From Ruminococcus sp. (lineage in GTDB: Bacteria > Bacillota > Clostridia > Oscillospirales > Ruminococcaceae), in assembly GCA_017460665.1 (NCBI GenBank), contig JAFUAO010000091.1, positions 1 through 64,000 on the forward strand: a stretch of DNA of 64,000 nt, given 5' to 3'. Each line of letters starts with the position of its first letter. The stretch's first letter is position 1. A program made the position numbers and the translations under genes. Of the stretch, positions 41,812 through 49,886 are shown one piece after another. Under the pieces are notes generated by a model, which searched no databases, was not told the origin of the DNA, and saw nothing but the letters and a program-made list of their open reading frames with translations.

Positions 41812-43386
41812 ATGAAGGAACAGAAAAAAACAGTCATGTACATCATCGCAGCTTTTTTGCTGCTTTGCATAGTTTCCCTCTATCGGCAGATCAGTATCCG
41901 TATCCTTCCGGAGGACCCCCTGCGCCCGATCATACTCTACGCTGTTTACGTCTTCCTGATGATCTTCTGGACCAAGTCCCTCCACGACCGGATCACTCAG
42001 AAAAATATGCTGACCTGTCTCTCTCTGGAGACCGTGGTCATGTTCCTTTGGCTGACCGTCAGGCTCTTTCAGGACACGGTGCTCTACAGAAACACCCACA
42101 TCATGCGTATAAGCGGCTATCTCATAGTTTTTCCGCTGGTATTCGTGACTCTGGTGGGCCTTTACGCCTCCTTCGGACTTGACCGGGGCGACGACTACAA
42201 GATCCCCAAGAAGTACCTCCTCCTGCTGATCCCGGACCTGCTGCTGATCCTCCTCATGCTGACCAACGAGCAGACACACTTCGTTTTCAAGGTCTACGAC
42301 AACGAGGAGGAGAACCTTGAGTTCCACAGCAATTTCGGCATAATCCTGATCCTCCTCTGGGGGAGCGCCCTGATCGTCACACGGCTGGTCATCATCTACG
42401 AAAAGACCCGCCAGATCAAGGCAGACACCCGGCTGAAGCTGCTGCCGCTGATCATCGGTATCGCAATGCCGATCGTGGTGATCCCCTATTTCCTCAACGA
42501 TTTCGTCGCCAAAAGAGAGCTCATCGAGCTGACGGCAAAGCTCTATTTCCTGGAGGCCATGTGCTGGGAGAGCTGCATCTTCCTGGGAATGGTGCCGGTC
42601 AACACTCAGTACGACAAGGTCTTCCGCAGATCCACCGTAGGTATGCAGATCCTGGACAAGTCCGGAAGTCCCGTCCTCAGCTCCGAGCACGCCCGGCCCA
42701 TTACTGACGAGGAGCTAAAGGTCCTCCTGAATTCCAGGTATTTCAGCGACGGCAAGGGCCAGGAGATCAGGATCCACTCGATCCGCAGCGGCTATCTGGT
42801 CTATCAGAAGGATATCTCCGAGATCCTCAGCGTGATCCGGGAGCTCCACGAGAACGGCGACCTGCTGGCTCACGAGCGCACCATGCTCAGCCGTGAGATC
42901 AAGACCAGCTCCGAGAAGGCCAAGGTAGAGCTCAGGAACAACATCTACGACGGGCTCTCCAGCGAGATCGTGGAGTATCTACAGCAAATGGAGCGCCTGC
43001 TGGGGGAGCTGACGCCGGAGAACTCCGTCCAGACCTTCACCAAGCTCTGCCTCATGGGGACCTACATCAAGCGCCGGAGCAATCTAAGGCTCATCGAGGA
43101 GCAGAGCGGCCGGCTGGGCATGGAGGACCTGCTGTTCACCTTGCAGGAGTTCGACTCCTGCTTCAGACAGATCGGTATCGTCTCTTCCCTTAGCTGGGCC
43201 CCCGTGAAGGAGCTCTCCGCAGAGGAGATCCTAAGCATGACCGACCATATCGAGAACGTCATGGAGGAGAACTCCTTCGACATGGAACAGATCGGCCTCA
43301 GCGTTGGCGAGGGCTTTACGATCAGCGTCAAGCGCCGGGGCTGTCCGGCCAAGGACTATCCAATGAAAAGGAGGGCCGCTGTATGA
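41812..43386 (+). CDS. 7TM sensor with a degenerate histidine-kinase dimerisation helix
   Basis: 524 residues from ATG 41812. Seven or eight hydrophobic segments (~8-255) form a 7TM-type sensing module, followed by a PAS-like region (VGMQILDKSGSPVLSSE). Next comes a helix resembling HisKA_3 of NarL-type kinases: VELRNNIYDGLSSEIVEYL. In active kinases this motif holds His-Asp; here it is Tyr379-Asp380. No HATPase N or G box can be found. It is therefore probably a signalling subunit without kinase activity. The next gene overlaps by four bases and supplies His and ATPase domain. Confidence 0.72.
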   Translation: MKEQKKTVMYIIAAFLLLCIVSLYRQISIRILPEDPLRPIILYAVYVFLMIFWTKSLHDRITQKNMLTCLSLETVVMFLWLTVRLFQDTVLYRNTHIMRISGYLIVFPLVFVTLVGLYASFGLDRGDDYKIPKKYLLLLIPDLLLILLMLTNEQTHFVFKVYDNEEENLEFHSNFGIILILLWGSALIVTRLVIIYEKTRQIKADTRLKLLPLIIGIAMPIVVIPYFLNDFVAKRELIELTAKLYFLEAMCWESCIFLGMVPVNTQYDKVFRRSTVGMQILDKSGSPVLSSEHARPITDEELKVLLNSRYFSDGKGQEIRIHSIRSGYLVYQKDISEILSVIRELHENGDLLAHERTMLSREIKTSSEKAKVELRNNIYDGLSSEIVEYLQQMERLLGELTPENSVQTFTKLCLMGTYIKRRSNLRLIEEQSGRLGMEDLLFTLQEFDSCFRQIGIVSSLSWAPVKELSAEEILSMTDHIENVMEENSFDMEQIGLSVGEGFTISVKRRGCPAKDYPMKRRAAV

Positions 43387-44381
43387 AGCTGTTCAGCCAG
43401 AAAAGAGCTTCCCTGTCAAGGGCGATCCGTGAGGCGATCGACTCCTACCCGGAGGGGCTGTGCTTCTCCTCAGAGGACGGGAAGCCGATCCTTGTGAACA
43501 CCCAGATGAACAAGCTGGTCAGCCTCCTGACCGGCCACACGATCATCGAGACCTTCCACCTTTGGCAGGAGCTGTCGGAGATCACCGACACCCCCTCCGG
43601 GTGCAGGAGGATCACCATGAAGAGCCCCTCGGAGGAGGACGGCAGTCGGTTCATCTTTAGGTTCCCGGACGGCAGGATCTGGCGGTTCGAGAGGACCTCT
43701 CTGAAAAGCGGCGAGGAGGCGACGGTCCAGCTAAAGGCTGACGACATAACCGAGCTCTACTCCGTCAGCGAGGAGCTATATGAGAACAACCTGCGGCTCT
43801 CCGCCATGAACCAGCGGCAGAAGGCTCTCCTAAAGGACATCGTAGAGATCAACCGGGACAAGGAGTTCCTTGCGGCCAAGATGAAGATCCACGACGAGTT
43901 CGGAAGGTGCCTCGTTGCCACGAAAAAGGCGATCAGCGAGGGCAGCGTCAACGAGAGCATGGATATGTTGATCAGCGGCTGGCAGGCTGCGATCAGAGGC
44001 ATGAGCGTGATCCCTCTCCAGCAGATCGAGATCTCGCCTGAGGAGGAGCTGATGAAGGTGGCCAGCATGATCGGGTGCAGGATCAATATGAACGGTGATC
44101 AGCCGAAGGAGAACCCTGCCCTGAGCCTGCTCTACGCTGCGATCCGGGAGGCCCTGACCAATGCTGTGCGCCACGCCGGAGCTGACGAACTGACGGTGGA
44201 GCTCTCCCACAATGGCAGGATCTGCCACGCCGAGATCTACAGCAACGGCACCACTGAGCCTGTGAAGGTGGTGGAGGGTGTCGGCCTTGGGAGCCTCCGC
44301 AAGTCCCTTGAACAGGAGGGCGCTATCCTTGACATCGACAGCCGCCACGGAGTCAGGCTGATCCTCGACATACCTGAATGA
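43383..44381 (+). CDS. Cytoplasmic histidine kinase subunit
   Basis: 332 residues, no membrane segments. A PAS-like N-terminus (residues ~15-130) and coiled coil precede MKIHDEFGRCL, with the likely phospho-acceptor His170. The HATPase domain has N box REALTNAVRHAGAD (Asn260) and G box GVGLGSLRKSLE (about 299-310). It overlaps the preceding 7TM gene by four bases (ATGA). The pair likely forms one receptor and phosphorylates the LuxR-type regulator encoded 1.5 kb downstream. Confidence 0.82.
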   Translation: MKLFSQKRASLSRAIREAIDSYPEGLCFSSEDGKPILVNTQMNKLVSLLTGHTIIETFHLWQELSEITDTPSGCRRITMKSPSEEDGSRFIFRFPDGRIWRFERTSLKSGEEATVQLKADDITELYSVSEELYENNLRLSAMNQRQKALLKDIVEINRDKEFLAAKMKIHDEFGRCLVATKKAISEGSVNESMDMLISGWQAAIRGMSVIPLQQIEISPEEELMKVASMIGCRINMNGDQPKENPALSLLYAAIREALTNAVRHAGADELTVELSHNGRICHAEIYSNGTTEPVKVVEGVGLGSLRKSLEQEGAILDIDSRHGVRLILDIPE

Positions 44382-44390
44382 CCTGCAAAA

Positions 44391-44430
44391 AAATGCTCAT
44401 AAAGAAGTCAAGGCTTCCTTATGAGCGTTC
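44391..44430. terminator. Hairpin after the kinase genes
   Basis: GCTCATAA / TTATGAGC around positions 44395-44426, between convergent genes. The tails are only moderately T-rich. Confidence 0.5.
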
Positions 44431-44439
44431 CTCTTGGGG

Positions 44440-44553
44440 TTATCTTGTGTATCTGCCGAAGTAATACTTCGGACGCAGGGTCTTGCCGCACTTATAGCAA
44501 ACTCCCCACTCCATAAGATTGGGAGCTCCGCAGTATGAACAGGTCCACGTCAT
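44440..44553 (-). CDS. 37-residue zinc-ribbon protein
   Basis: A short gene with a textbook ribosome site (AAAGGAGGG, seven bases before ATG 44553). The peptide begins MTWTCSYCGAP and has a second pair CYKCGK: Cys-x2-Cys-x10-Cys-x2-Cys, a zinc ribbon, then a basic aromatic tail. It lies about 35 bases after the frameshifted gene 44589-45673 on the same strand, so it is probably cotranscribed. That neighbour also ends in a Cys-x2-Cys knuckle in its restored frame. Function unknown. Confidence 0.7.
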   Translation of the reverse strand: MTWTCSYCGAPNLMEWGVCYKCGKTLRPKYYFGRYTR

Positions 44554-44588
44554 GGTCGTACCCTCCTTTCATATAGCTGTTATGATCA

Positions 44589-45673
44589 TTATTTTAAGAA
44601 CTGATAGTCTCTTTCCTTGCCGCAGGCGGCACACTTTTTCTTGAAGAGGCCCTTGAAGTCACCGCCGAGTATCTGCATTTTCTGGCCCTTACACGCTCGC
44701 TGAGCTCCCTGTCCATATCCTTTCTGGCCTGTGGGAAACAGCTCTGCACAAGTCCGAAGAAGCCGTTGTAGTCAACGATGCTCATGGCGCAGCCGATCAA
44801 TATGCGCTGGGGCTGGGACCTGTTCTGGTCATTGAAGCCCTCCAGCTCCTTGATGAGGGACTGGGCTATCTCCCGAACGTCGCTGCTGTCCGCTCTGAGG
44901 TAAAAGTTCGCCGTAAAATAGCTGAGTTCCAGCAGGACGAGATCCTTCTCGGCGTTGTACTCAGGCTTTTTCCGGTACTTGAGGATCACCTTGTTGTAGT
45001 CTCGCCTGATGCTCTGGATACGGTCCGTATCGGAGTACAAGGTATTGATCCTAAAGTACTTTGCGTACCTCTTTTCGGTCTTTTCCGCAGTCTTTGACAG
45101 CTTTGACAGCTTGGGCAGCTTTTGGGCCGCCTGATCTGCACAGGCCTTGCGGTTCACGAGGAAGAGCTGCACCACTGAGTCCAGAGGGCGCTCGTTGAGG
45201 TGATGGGCCTCGCCGCCGAGCACTCGGAAGTCCACCAGGAGCCTTGCCATTTCCTGTGCCAGGTCCTGACGCTTCTTCTCGCTGGTGAAGATCCCGCCGA
45301 TGTCGGTGGAGACATTGTAGAGGTTCCACAGATAGCCGGTCAAAAGGAGTATATAGTCCCTGTCGTTCACCAGCATTTCGTCCGAGAAGAATTTCAGCAC
45401 CTCGTCCAGCTCAAGGCTTATGTCCTCCCAACTGAACTTGTGGCCTTCCTTACAGTGTTCAAGGATCATGTCGAGGAACGGCTCGAACTCCGGCTTTTTA
45501 GCAACGATAGCCTTTGCCTCGTTAGCCCTCTGGTTCATGAAAATAATGGTGAAAGCGTCGTCTGCACGCTTTTCAAAGTCCTTATCCGGTATACCAGTTA
45601 TTTTCTCGTTGGAGCAGTGCTTTACAGCGATCAGGACGTAGCTGTCCTGCTGATCTTTACTTAAAATTCCCAT
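44589..45673 (-). pseudogene. Unknown soluble protein with C-terminal zinc knuckle, frameshifted
   Basis: From ATG 45673 (AGGAGG upstream) the frame is open for 359 residues to 44594, but the last ~30 residues are Arg/Ser-rich and unlike the rest. Adding one A to the run read as AGAAAATG (plus strand 44678-44681) restores MQILGGDFKGLFKK then CAACGKERDYQFLK, stopping at 44589. That ending is far more protein-like and contains a Cys-x2-Cys knuckle. The main body is helical with no motif I recognise. A -1 ribosomal slip at the A run is possible; a one-base sequencing loss is likelier. Operator site 2 lies at its promoter. Confidence 0.65.
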
Positions 45674-45738
45674 GATCTTCCTCCTGATGCGGAAAGGAGC
45701 TCAAAAAAAGCCTGTCCGTGCCGCCTGTTATCAATATG

Positions 45739-45744
45739 ATCATA
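45739..45744 (-). promoter_or_regulatory. -10 box of the unknown zinc-knuckle gene
   Basis: Minus strand TATGAT (45744-45739), 22 bases from palindromic site 2. No good -35 is present. Confidence 0.45.
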
Positions 45745-45766
45745 TCACATCTCAACAAAAAAGTTA

Positions 45767-45782
45767 CCACGCAAAAGTATAA
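45767..45782. promoter_or_regulatory. Palindromic operator, site 2
   Basis: CCACGC-AAAA-GTATAA, upstream of the leftward zinc-knuckle gene. Confidence 0.65.
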
Positions 45783-45813
45783 TTTTATGCAGAATTAAAA
45801 AAATCGATCATAC

Positions 45814-45829
45814 CTACACAAAAGTGTAG
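45814..45829. promoter_or_regulatory. Palindromic operator, site 3
   Basis: CTACAC-AAAA-GTGTAG, a perfect 6-4-6 palindrome, upstream of the response-regulator gene. It ends 22 bases before a TATTAT -10 candidate (45852-45857). Confidence 0.7.
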
Positions 45830-45895
45830 TGTAAAATCGTGAGTTTGATGTTATTATATACATAGTGGGAAAATTAGATCTTTGGAGGTGCTCGT

Positions 45896-46519
45896 ATGTA
45901 TAATGTGATCATCGTGGAGGACTCAAAGCTATCCCGGACCGCTATCGAGCATCAGCTCGCCGGGGAGCCGGATCTGAACATAGTGACTTCTATCGAGAGC
46001 GCCGCCAACGCTGACATACTCTGTATGCGTGGGAACATCGACCTTGTGATCATGGACATCTGCACCGCCAACGACGAGTCCGGACTGGTGGCTGCCGCCC
46101 GGATCAAGAGCCATTACCCTCACATCAAGATCGTGATCATGACCTCCATGCCGGAGTACTCCTTCATAAAAAAAGCCCGTGAGAGCGGGTGTGAGAGCTT
46201 TTGGTACAAGGAATACGGCTCCATGGACATCGCCGAGGTCTGCCGGAGGACCATGGCCGGCGAGAGCGTCTGGCCGGAGGAGCTCCCTCAGCTAACGATC
46301 GGGCTGGCTAAGGGCTCAGACTTCACAGACAGAGAGCTGGAGGTGATCCGTGAGCTGGTGGGAGGCCACAAGTACAGCGAGATCGCCGTCCGGCTGAACG
46401 TTACCGAAAACACCGTGAAGTTCCACATAAAGAGCATCATGCAGAAGACCGGCTATAAGAACACCCTTCAGCTCGTTGCCGATGTGGTGGAGAAGAAATT
46501 CATCATGCCGAAATACTAA
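45896..46519 (+). CDS. LuxR/NarL-type response regulator
   Basis: 207 residues from ATG 45896 after GGAGG. The receiver domain has the acidic pair VEDS and the phospho-acceptor in LVIMDICTAND (Asp ~51), a Thr at IMTS and the Lys at YKEY. The C-terminal LuxR helix-turn-helix begins FTDRELEVIRELVGGHKYSEIA and continues NVTENTVKFHIKSIMQKTG. NarL-class regulators bind short palindromes as dimers. Three such palindromes lie in this island, one in its own promoter, so it probably autoregulates. Likely partner: the split kinase at 41812-44381. Confidence 0.9.
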   Translation: MYNVIIVEDSKLSRTAIEHQLAGEPDLNIVTSIESAANADILCMRGNIDLVIMDICTANDESGLVAAARIKSHYPHIKIVIMTSMPEYSFIKKARESGCESFWYKEYGSMDIAEVCRRTMAGESVWPEELPQLTIGLAKGSDFTDRELEVIRELVGGHKYSEIAVRLNVTENTVKFHIKSIMQKTGYKNTLQLVADVVEKKFIMPKY

Positions 46520-46546
46520 AAGCCGTCCTACTGGGCGGCTTCTTTA
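46519..46546 (+). terminator. Terminator after the response regulator
   Basis: AGCCGTCC / GGGCGGCT (46521-46528 with 46533-46540) then TCTTT. Confidence 0.7.
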
Positions 46547-46831
46547 TGTGGTCTCGGGGGCCTGTGCTGCTATGCAGATAAGATTTCCTATGACACAGCC
46601 GATCGCTGCTGTTCCTACGATCAGGAGCAGGATCTCGCTGAGGTAGCTGGTGCCTATATTCATGAAAAGCTCGCAGAGACCGTATACCGCAGCCGAGGCC
46701 GCCAGTGCGATGACTGCGATCTTGCGCCGTTTAGCGGCTGCTCCAACTATGATCGCGATCACGAAGCCTATCATCAGGAAAAATACCGAGTCGGAGTTGA
46801 AAAGCTCCTCAAGTATCGGCAGGTATCTCAT
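46544..46831 (-). CDS. Small membrane protein, unknown
   Basis: 95 residues from ATG 46831 after AAAGGAG; an upstream in-frame ATG at 46885 lacks a ribosome site. Three hydrophobic segments (about 14-32, 37-56 and 64-86). No recognised motif. Convergent with the response-regulator gene. A TATACT -10 about 30 bases upstream may drive it. Confidence 0.65.
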   Translation of the reverse strand: MRYLPILEELFNSDSVFFLMIGFVIAIIVGAAAKRRKIAVIALAASAAVYGLCELFMNIGTSYLSEILLLIVGTAAIGCVIGNLICIAAQAPETT

Positions 46832-46944
46832 AGTCTCACTCTCCTTTCTGTGACAAGTATACCACGTTTCATAGTTACAATTCAAGGCTACAATTATTAC
46901 AAATCAGAAAAAGCGAGTTTCATGCAGAAAAAGCTGTCAAAAAA

Positions 46945-46966
46945 GGCTCCCAAAGCGGGAGCCCTT
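46945..46966 (-). terminator. Terminator at the end of the fumarase-to-exporter operon
   Basis: GGCTCCC / GGGAGCC (46945-46951 with 46957-46963); on the minus strand it is followed by TTTTTTGAC, directly past the exporter stop. Confidence 0.8.
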
Positions 46967-46969
46967 CTG

Positions 46970-48211
46970 TTATTTGAAAATAATGATCAGGAACTGGGAT
47001 ACCAGTACCACCGAGATCAGCGCTACAGGGTATGTCGCTGCGTAGGCGGAGGCCACGTCCTCTGTGCCGGCGGTGCTGATCAGTGTACCCAGCGCCGGAG
47101 TGGAGGTCATGCCGCCTGTGATCGAGCCCAAGTTGTTCAGCAGGCTCAGCTTCAGGACGTACTTTGCGAACAGGAAGCCGATGATCATTGGGATCAGCGT
47201 CATGAATATACCGTAGACGAAGAATACGGGCTGGAAGTACTGTGCGAACTTCGCTCCGCCGGAGACTCCTGCTCCGATGAGGAAGAACATCAGTCCCAGC
47301 TCACGGAAGACCTTCAATGTGGAGTCCTTCGGCATGAGGCAAACTCTTCCGCAGCGGCCGAAATGCCCGAAGATCAGCGAGATCAGCAGACAGCCTCCCG
47401 TGGTGGACAGCGAGAAGTGTCCCACCTTGAAGGAGCCGATGATGATGCCCAAAACTGCGGCTAATGCGAAGGGCATGATACCGAAGTCGTCCATTTCGAT
47501 CAGGTCCTTGGGAGACTCCTTCTTCTTGCTGCTCCCGGAGGCCACAAGGAGCTCACGCTCCTTATTCATGTCGGCCTTCATGAGCTTTGGCATGATCTGT
47601 ACGAAGAGGACCACGCCAAGAACTCCGAAGATATAGGCGATGCCGTAGCCGACTGAAACTGCGTCCTTGTACTCGCCGGCTGCGTCCTTTGCGGCGGAGA
47701 AGCCGGGAGTGCTGGTGAGGGCGCCGGAGAGGAGCCCTGTCATCATTGCGGTGAACTCTCCGCTCTCCCAGTCAGTGAAGTTCCGGCCGATAAGGATACA
47801 CCCTGCACAGGTCAGGCCTCCCGAGGCGATGATGATCACTGCCAGCAGGACGTAGGACTTGAAATTCTTCTTGAAATTCCCGAAGAAATTGGGACCTGCG
47901 ATAAAACCTACCGCTGTTACAAAGAGGATAAGGCCAACGTTGTCAACGATCTTCAGGGCCTGATCCACGAAGGTGACGTGGTCCACCACGTTGCCGGCGG
48001 TGTCCTTGACTCCCACCATGAGCTGCTGGGTGAGCTGCTCGTGGAAAACATAGCCGAAGATCAGCGCTACGAGGAAAACTCCCGCAGTACCGAGGGAAAT
48101 GCCTTTGATCGTAACTCTTCCCAGAACATAGCCCAAGGCTGCTATAGTCAGCACCGACAGCATCAGGAAGGCTATCTCCTGGATCGAAAGATACCCGTTA
48201 AAAAGCTCCAT
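46970..48211 (-). CDS. AspT/SucE-type exchanger, probable succinate exporter
   Basis: 413 residues, about ten membrane segments in two repeated halves around a cytoplasmic loop (~225-255). Each half carries the Asp-Ala exchanger signature: GLLSGALTSTPGFSAA and GSITGGMTSTPALGTL. That is the duplicated Asp-Al_Ex domain of AspT and of SucE1, a succinate exporter of Corynebacterium. Here it is the last gene after the fumarate-reductase genes, so exporting succinate made by that enzyme is the natural reading. The TrkA-C domains found in AspT itself are absent. Confidence 0.78.
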   Translation of the reverse strand: MELFNGYLSIQEIAFLMLSVLTIAALGYVLGRVTIKGISLGTAGVFLVALIFGYVFHEQLTQQLMVGVKDTAGNVVDHVTFVDQALKIVDNVGLILFVTAVGFIAGPNFFGNFKKNFKSYVLLAVIIIASGGLTCAGCILIGRNFTDWESGEFTAMMTGLLSGALTSTPGFSAAKDAAGEYKDAVSVGYGIAYIFGVLGVVLFVQIMPKLMKADMNKERELLVASGSSKKKESPKDLIEMDDFGIMPFALAAVLGIIIGSFKVGHFSLSTTGGCLLISLIFGHFGRCGRVCLMPKDSTLKVFRELGLMFFLIGAGVSGGAKFAQYFQPVFFVYGIFMTLIPMIIGFLFAKYVLKLSLLNNLGSITGGMTSTPALGTLISTAGTEDVASAYAATYPVALISVVLVSQFLIIIFK

Positions 48212-48269
48212 ATATCTCTATCCTTTTCTTTACATATCCACGGGACGCACAGGGCGTCCCGGGTGATCG

Positions 48270-49874
48270 TTATTTGCTCTTTCTTGCGTAGTGGGGCAGC
48301 AGCATGGGCGAGGCTGCTCCGCTGGCAGCGCCGGACTCCTCCAGCTCCTTGTTGAACCGATCGATGTGGTCCAGGGTCAGCCCCTCGGGAGCAGTGGTCT
48401 CCTTTGCCTTTGCAGCAGCGTATATGCCTGCGTTCCTGCCGAAAACGATGACGTCCAGCAGAGAGTTGCCCATAAGACGGTTGCGGCCGTGGATACCTCC
48501 GGCCACCTCGCCGGCAGCGTAGAGGTTCTCAACATCTGTCGAGCAGTCGTCGGAGATGTTCAGTCCGCCGTTCTGGTAGTGCAAAGTGGGGTACACCAGG
48601 ATCGGCTCCTTGCGGATATCTATGCCGTACTTGCCGAACATCCTCATCATGGCAGGGATCCTCTTCTCGATAGTGCCCTCGCCGTGCTTATATTCGATCA
48701 TGGGAGTGTCGAGCCAAACTGCCTTTCCGAGGGAGGTCTCAACGCCCTTGTCACGCTCTGTACACTCACGGATAATGGAGGCAGCCGTTACGTCACGGGT
48801 CTCCAGCGGGTGCATGAAGACCTCGCCGTCGATGTTCACCAGCTTTGCTCCCAGGGAACGGACCTTCTCTGTAACGAGAGCTCCGAAGATCTGCTCAGGA
48901 TAGCCCGTGCCTGTGGGGTGATACTGGAGAGTATCGGCGTAGAGCAGCCTTGCGCCTACTCTGTAGCCAAGGATCAGTCCGTCAGCGGTAGCGCCGTAGT
49001 GGTTCGATGTGGGGAAGCCCTGATAGTGGAGGCGTCCTGCACCGCCTGTTGCGATGATCACGGTCTTTGCCCTTGCCACTAGGAGCTCCTTGGTCTCCAT
49101 GTTCATCAGGACAGCTCCGGCAGCTCTTCCCTGCCCGTCGAGTATGATCTCCACAGCGGCAGTAAAGTCGATGACGGGTATGCCTCTGTTGATGACCTCG
49201 TCACGGAGAGTGCGCATGATCTCGGCTCCGGAATAGTCCTTTGCGGCGTGCATACGCTTCCTTGAGGTACCGCCTCCGTGGGTGGTGACCATAGTTCCGT
49301 CGGGCTCCTTGTCGAACTCAACGCCCAGCTTATTTAGCCACTGGATAGCCTCGGGAGCCTTAGTTACCAGCTTCCTTACCAGCTCAGGCTTTGCTGCGAA
49401 GTGTCCGCCTCCGAAAGCGTCGATATAGTGTATTGCAGGAGAGTCGTTAGGCTTATCGGCAGCCTGTATTCCGCCCTCAGCCATCATAGTATTTGCGTCG
49501 CCGATACGCAGCTTCGTAACGATCATGGTCTTAGCTCCGGCCTCGTCAGCCTCGATCGCTGCGGAGGCTCCTGCACCGCCGCCGCCTATAATGAGCACAT
49601 CGGTGTCGTAGTCGGGAGAGCTCAGGTCAACGTCTGAGGCGCTGATACGGCTCTTTCCCTGTAAAAGCTCCGCAAGCTGAGTAGGCACCTTGTCGCCCTT
49701 GTTCACGCCGGCAGAAAGGACAGTGAACTCGTCCTGCTTATAGTCCGGGTGGAAGGTAGCGAGAAGTGTGTCCTTCTCCTCTGCGGTCATCCTTCTTGGC
49801 TCGAGAGCGGCGTTTTTCTCTCTCTTATCGGCAACGATCTTTGCAAGCTCGTTCAGCTTATCTATCTTATACAT
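48270..49874 (-). CDS. Soluble fumarate reductase/succinate dehydrogenase flavoprotein
   Basis: 534 residues. A ~85-residue N-terminal extension of unknown role precedes the FAD-binding domain (VLIIGGGGAGASAAIEAD). Further blocks are GDANTMMAEGGIQAA, a THGGGTSRKRMHAA stretch, QYHPTG, and the AAGEVAGGIHGRNRLMGNSLLD region with the catalytic Arg environment. It lacks membrane-anchor partners, and its iron-sulfur subunit is encoded just upstream. Its size and layout resemble TfrA of the methanogen thiol:fumarate reductase more than the membrane Frd. It would reduce fumarate to succinate with electrons from the Hdr/Flx proteins of the same operon. Confidence 0.85.
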   Translation of the reverse strand: MYKIDKLNELAKIVADKREKNAALEPRRMTAEEKDTLLATFHPDYKQDEFTVLSAGVNKGDKVPTQLAELLQGKSRISASDVDLSSPDYDTDVLIIGGGGAGASAAIEADEAGAKTMIVTKLRIGDANTMMAEGGIQAADKPNDSPAIHYIDAFGGGHFAAKPELVRKLVTKAPEAIQWLNKLGVEFDKEPDGTMVTTHGGGTSRKRMHAAKDYSGAEIMRTLRDEVINRGIPVIDFTAAVEIILDGQGRAAGAVLMNMETKELLVARAKTVIIATGGAGRLHYQGFPTSNHYGATADGLILGYRVGARLLYADTLQYHPTGTGYPEQIFGALVTEKVRSLGAKLVNIDGEVFMHPLETRDVTAASIIRECTERDKGVETSLGKAVWLDTPMIEYKHGEGTIEKRIPAMMRMFGKYGIDIRKEPILVYPTLHYQNGGLNISDDCSTDVENLYAAGEVAGGIHGRNRLMGNSLLDVIVFGRNAGIYAAAKAKETTAPEGLTLDHIDRFNKELEESGAASGAASPMLLPHYARKSK

Positions 49875-49886
49875 CTCACGCCCTCC

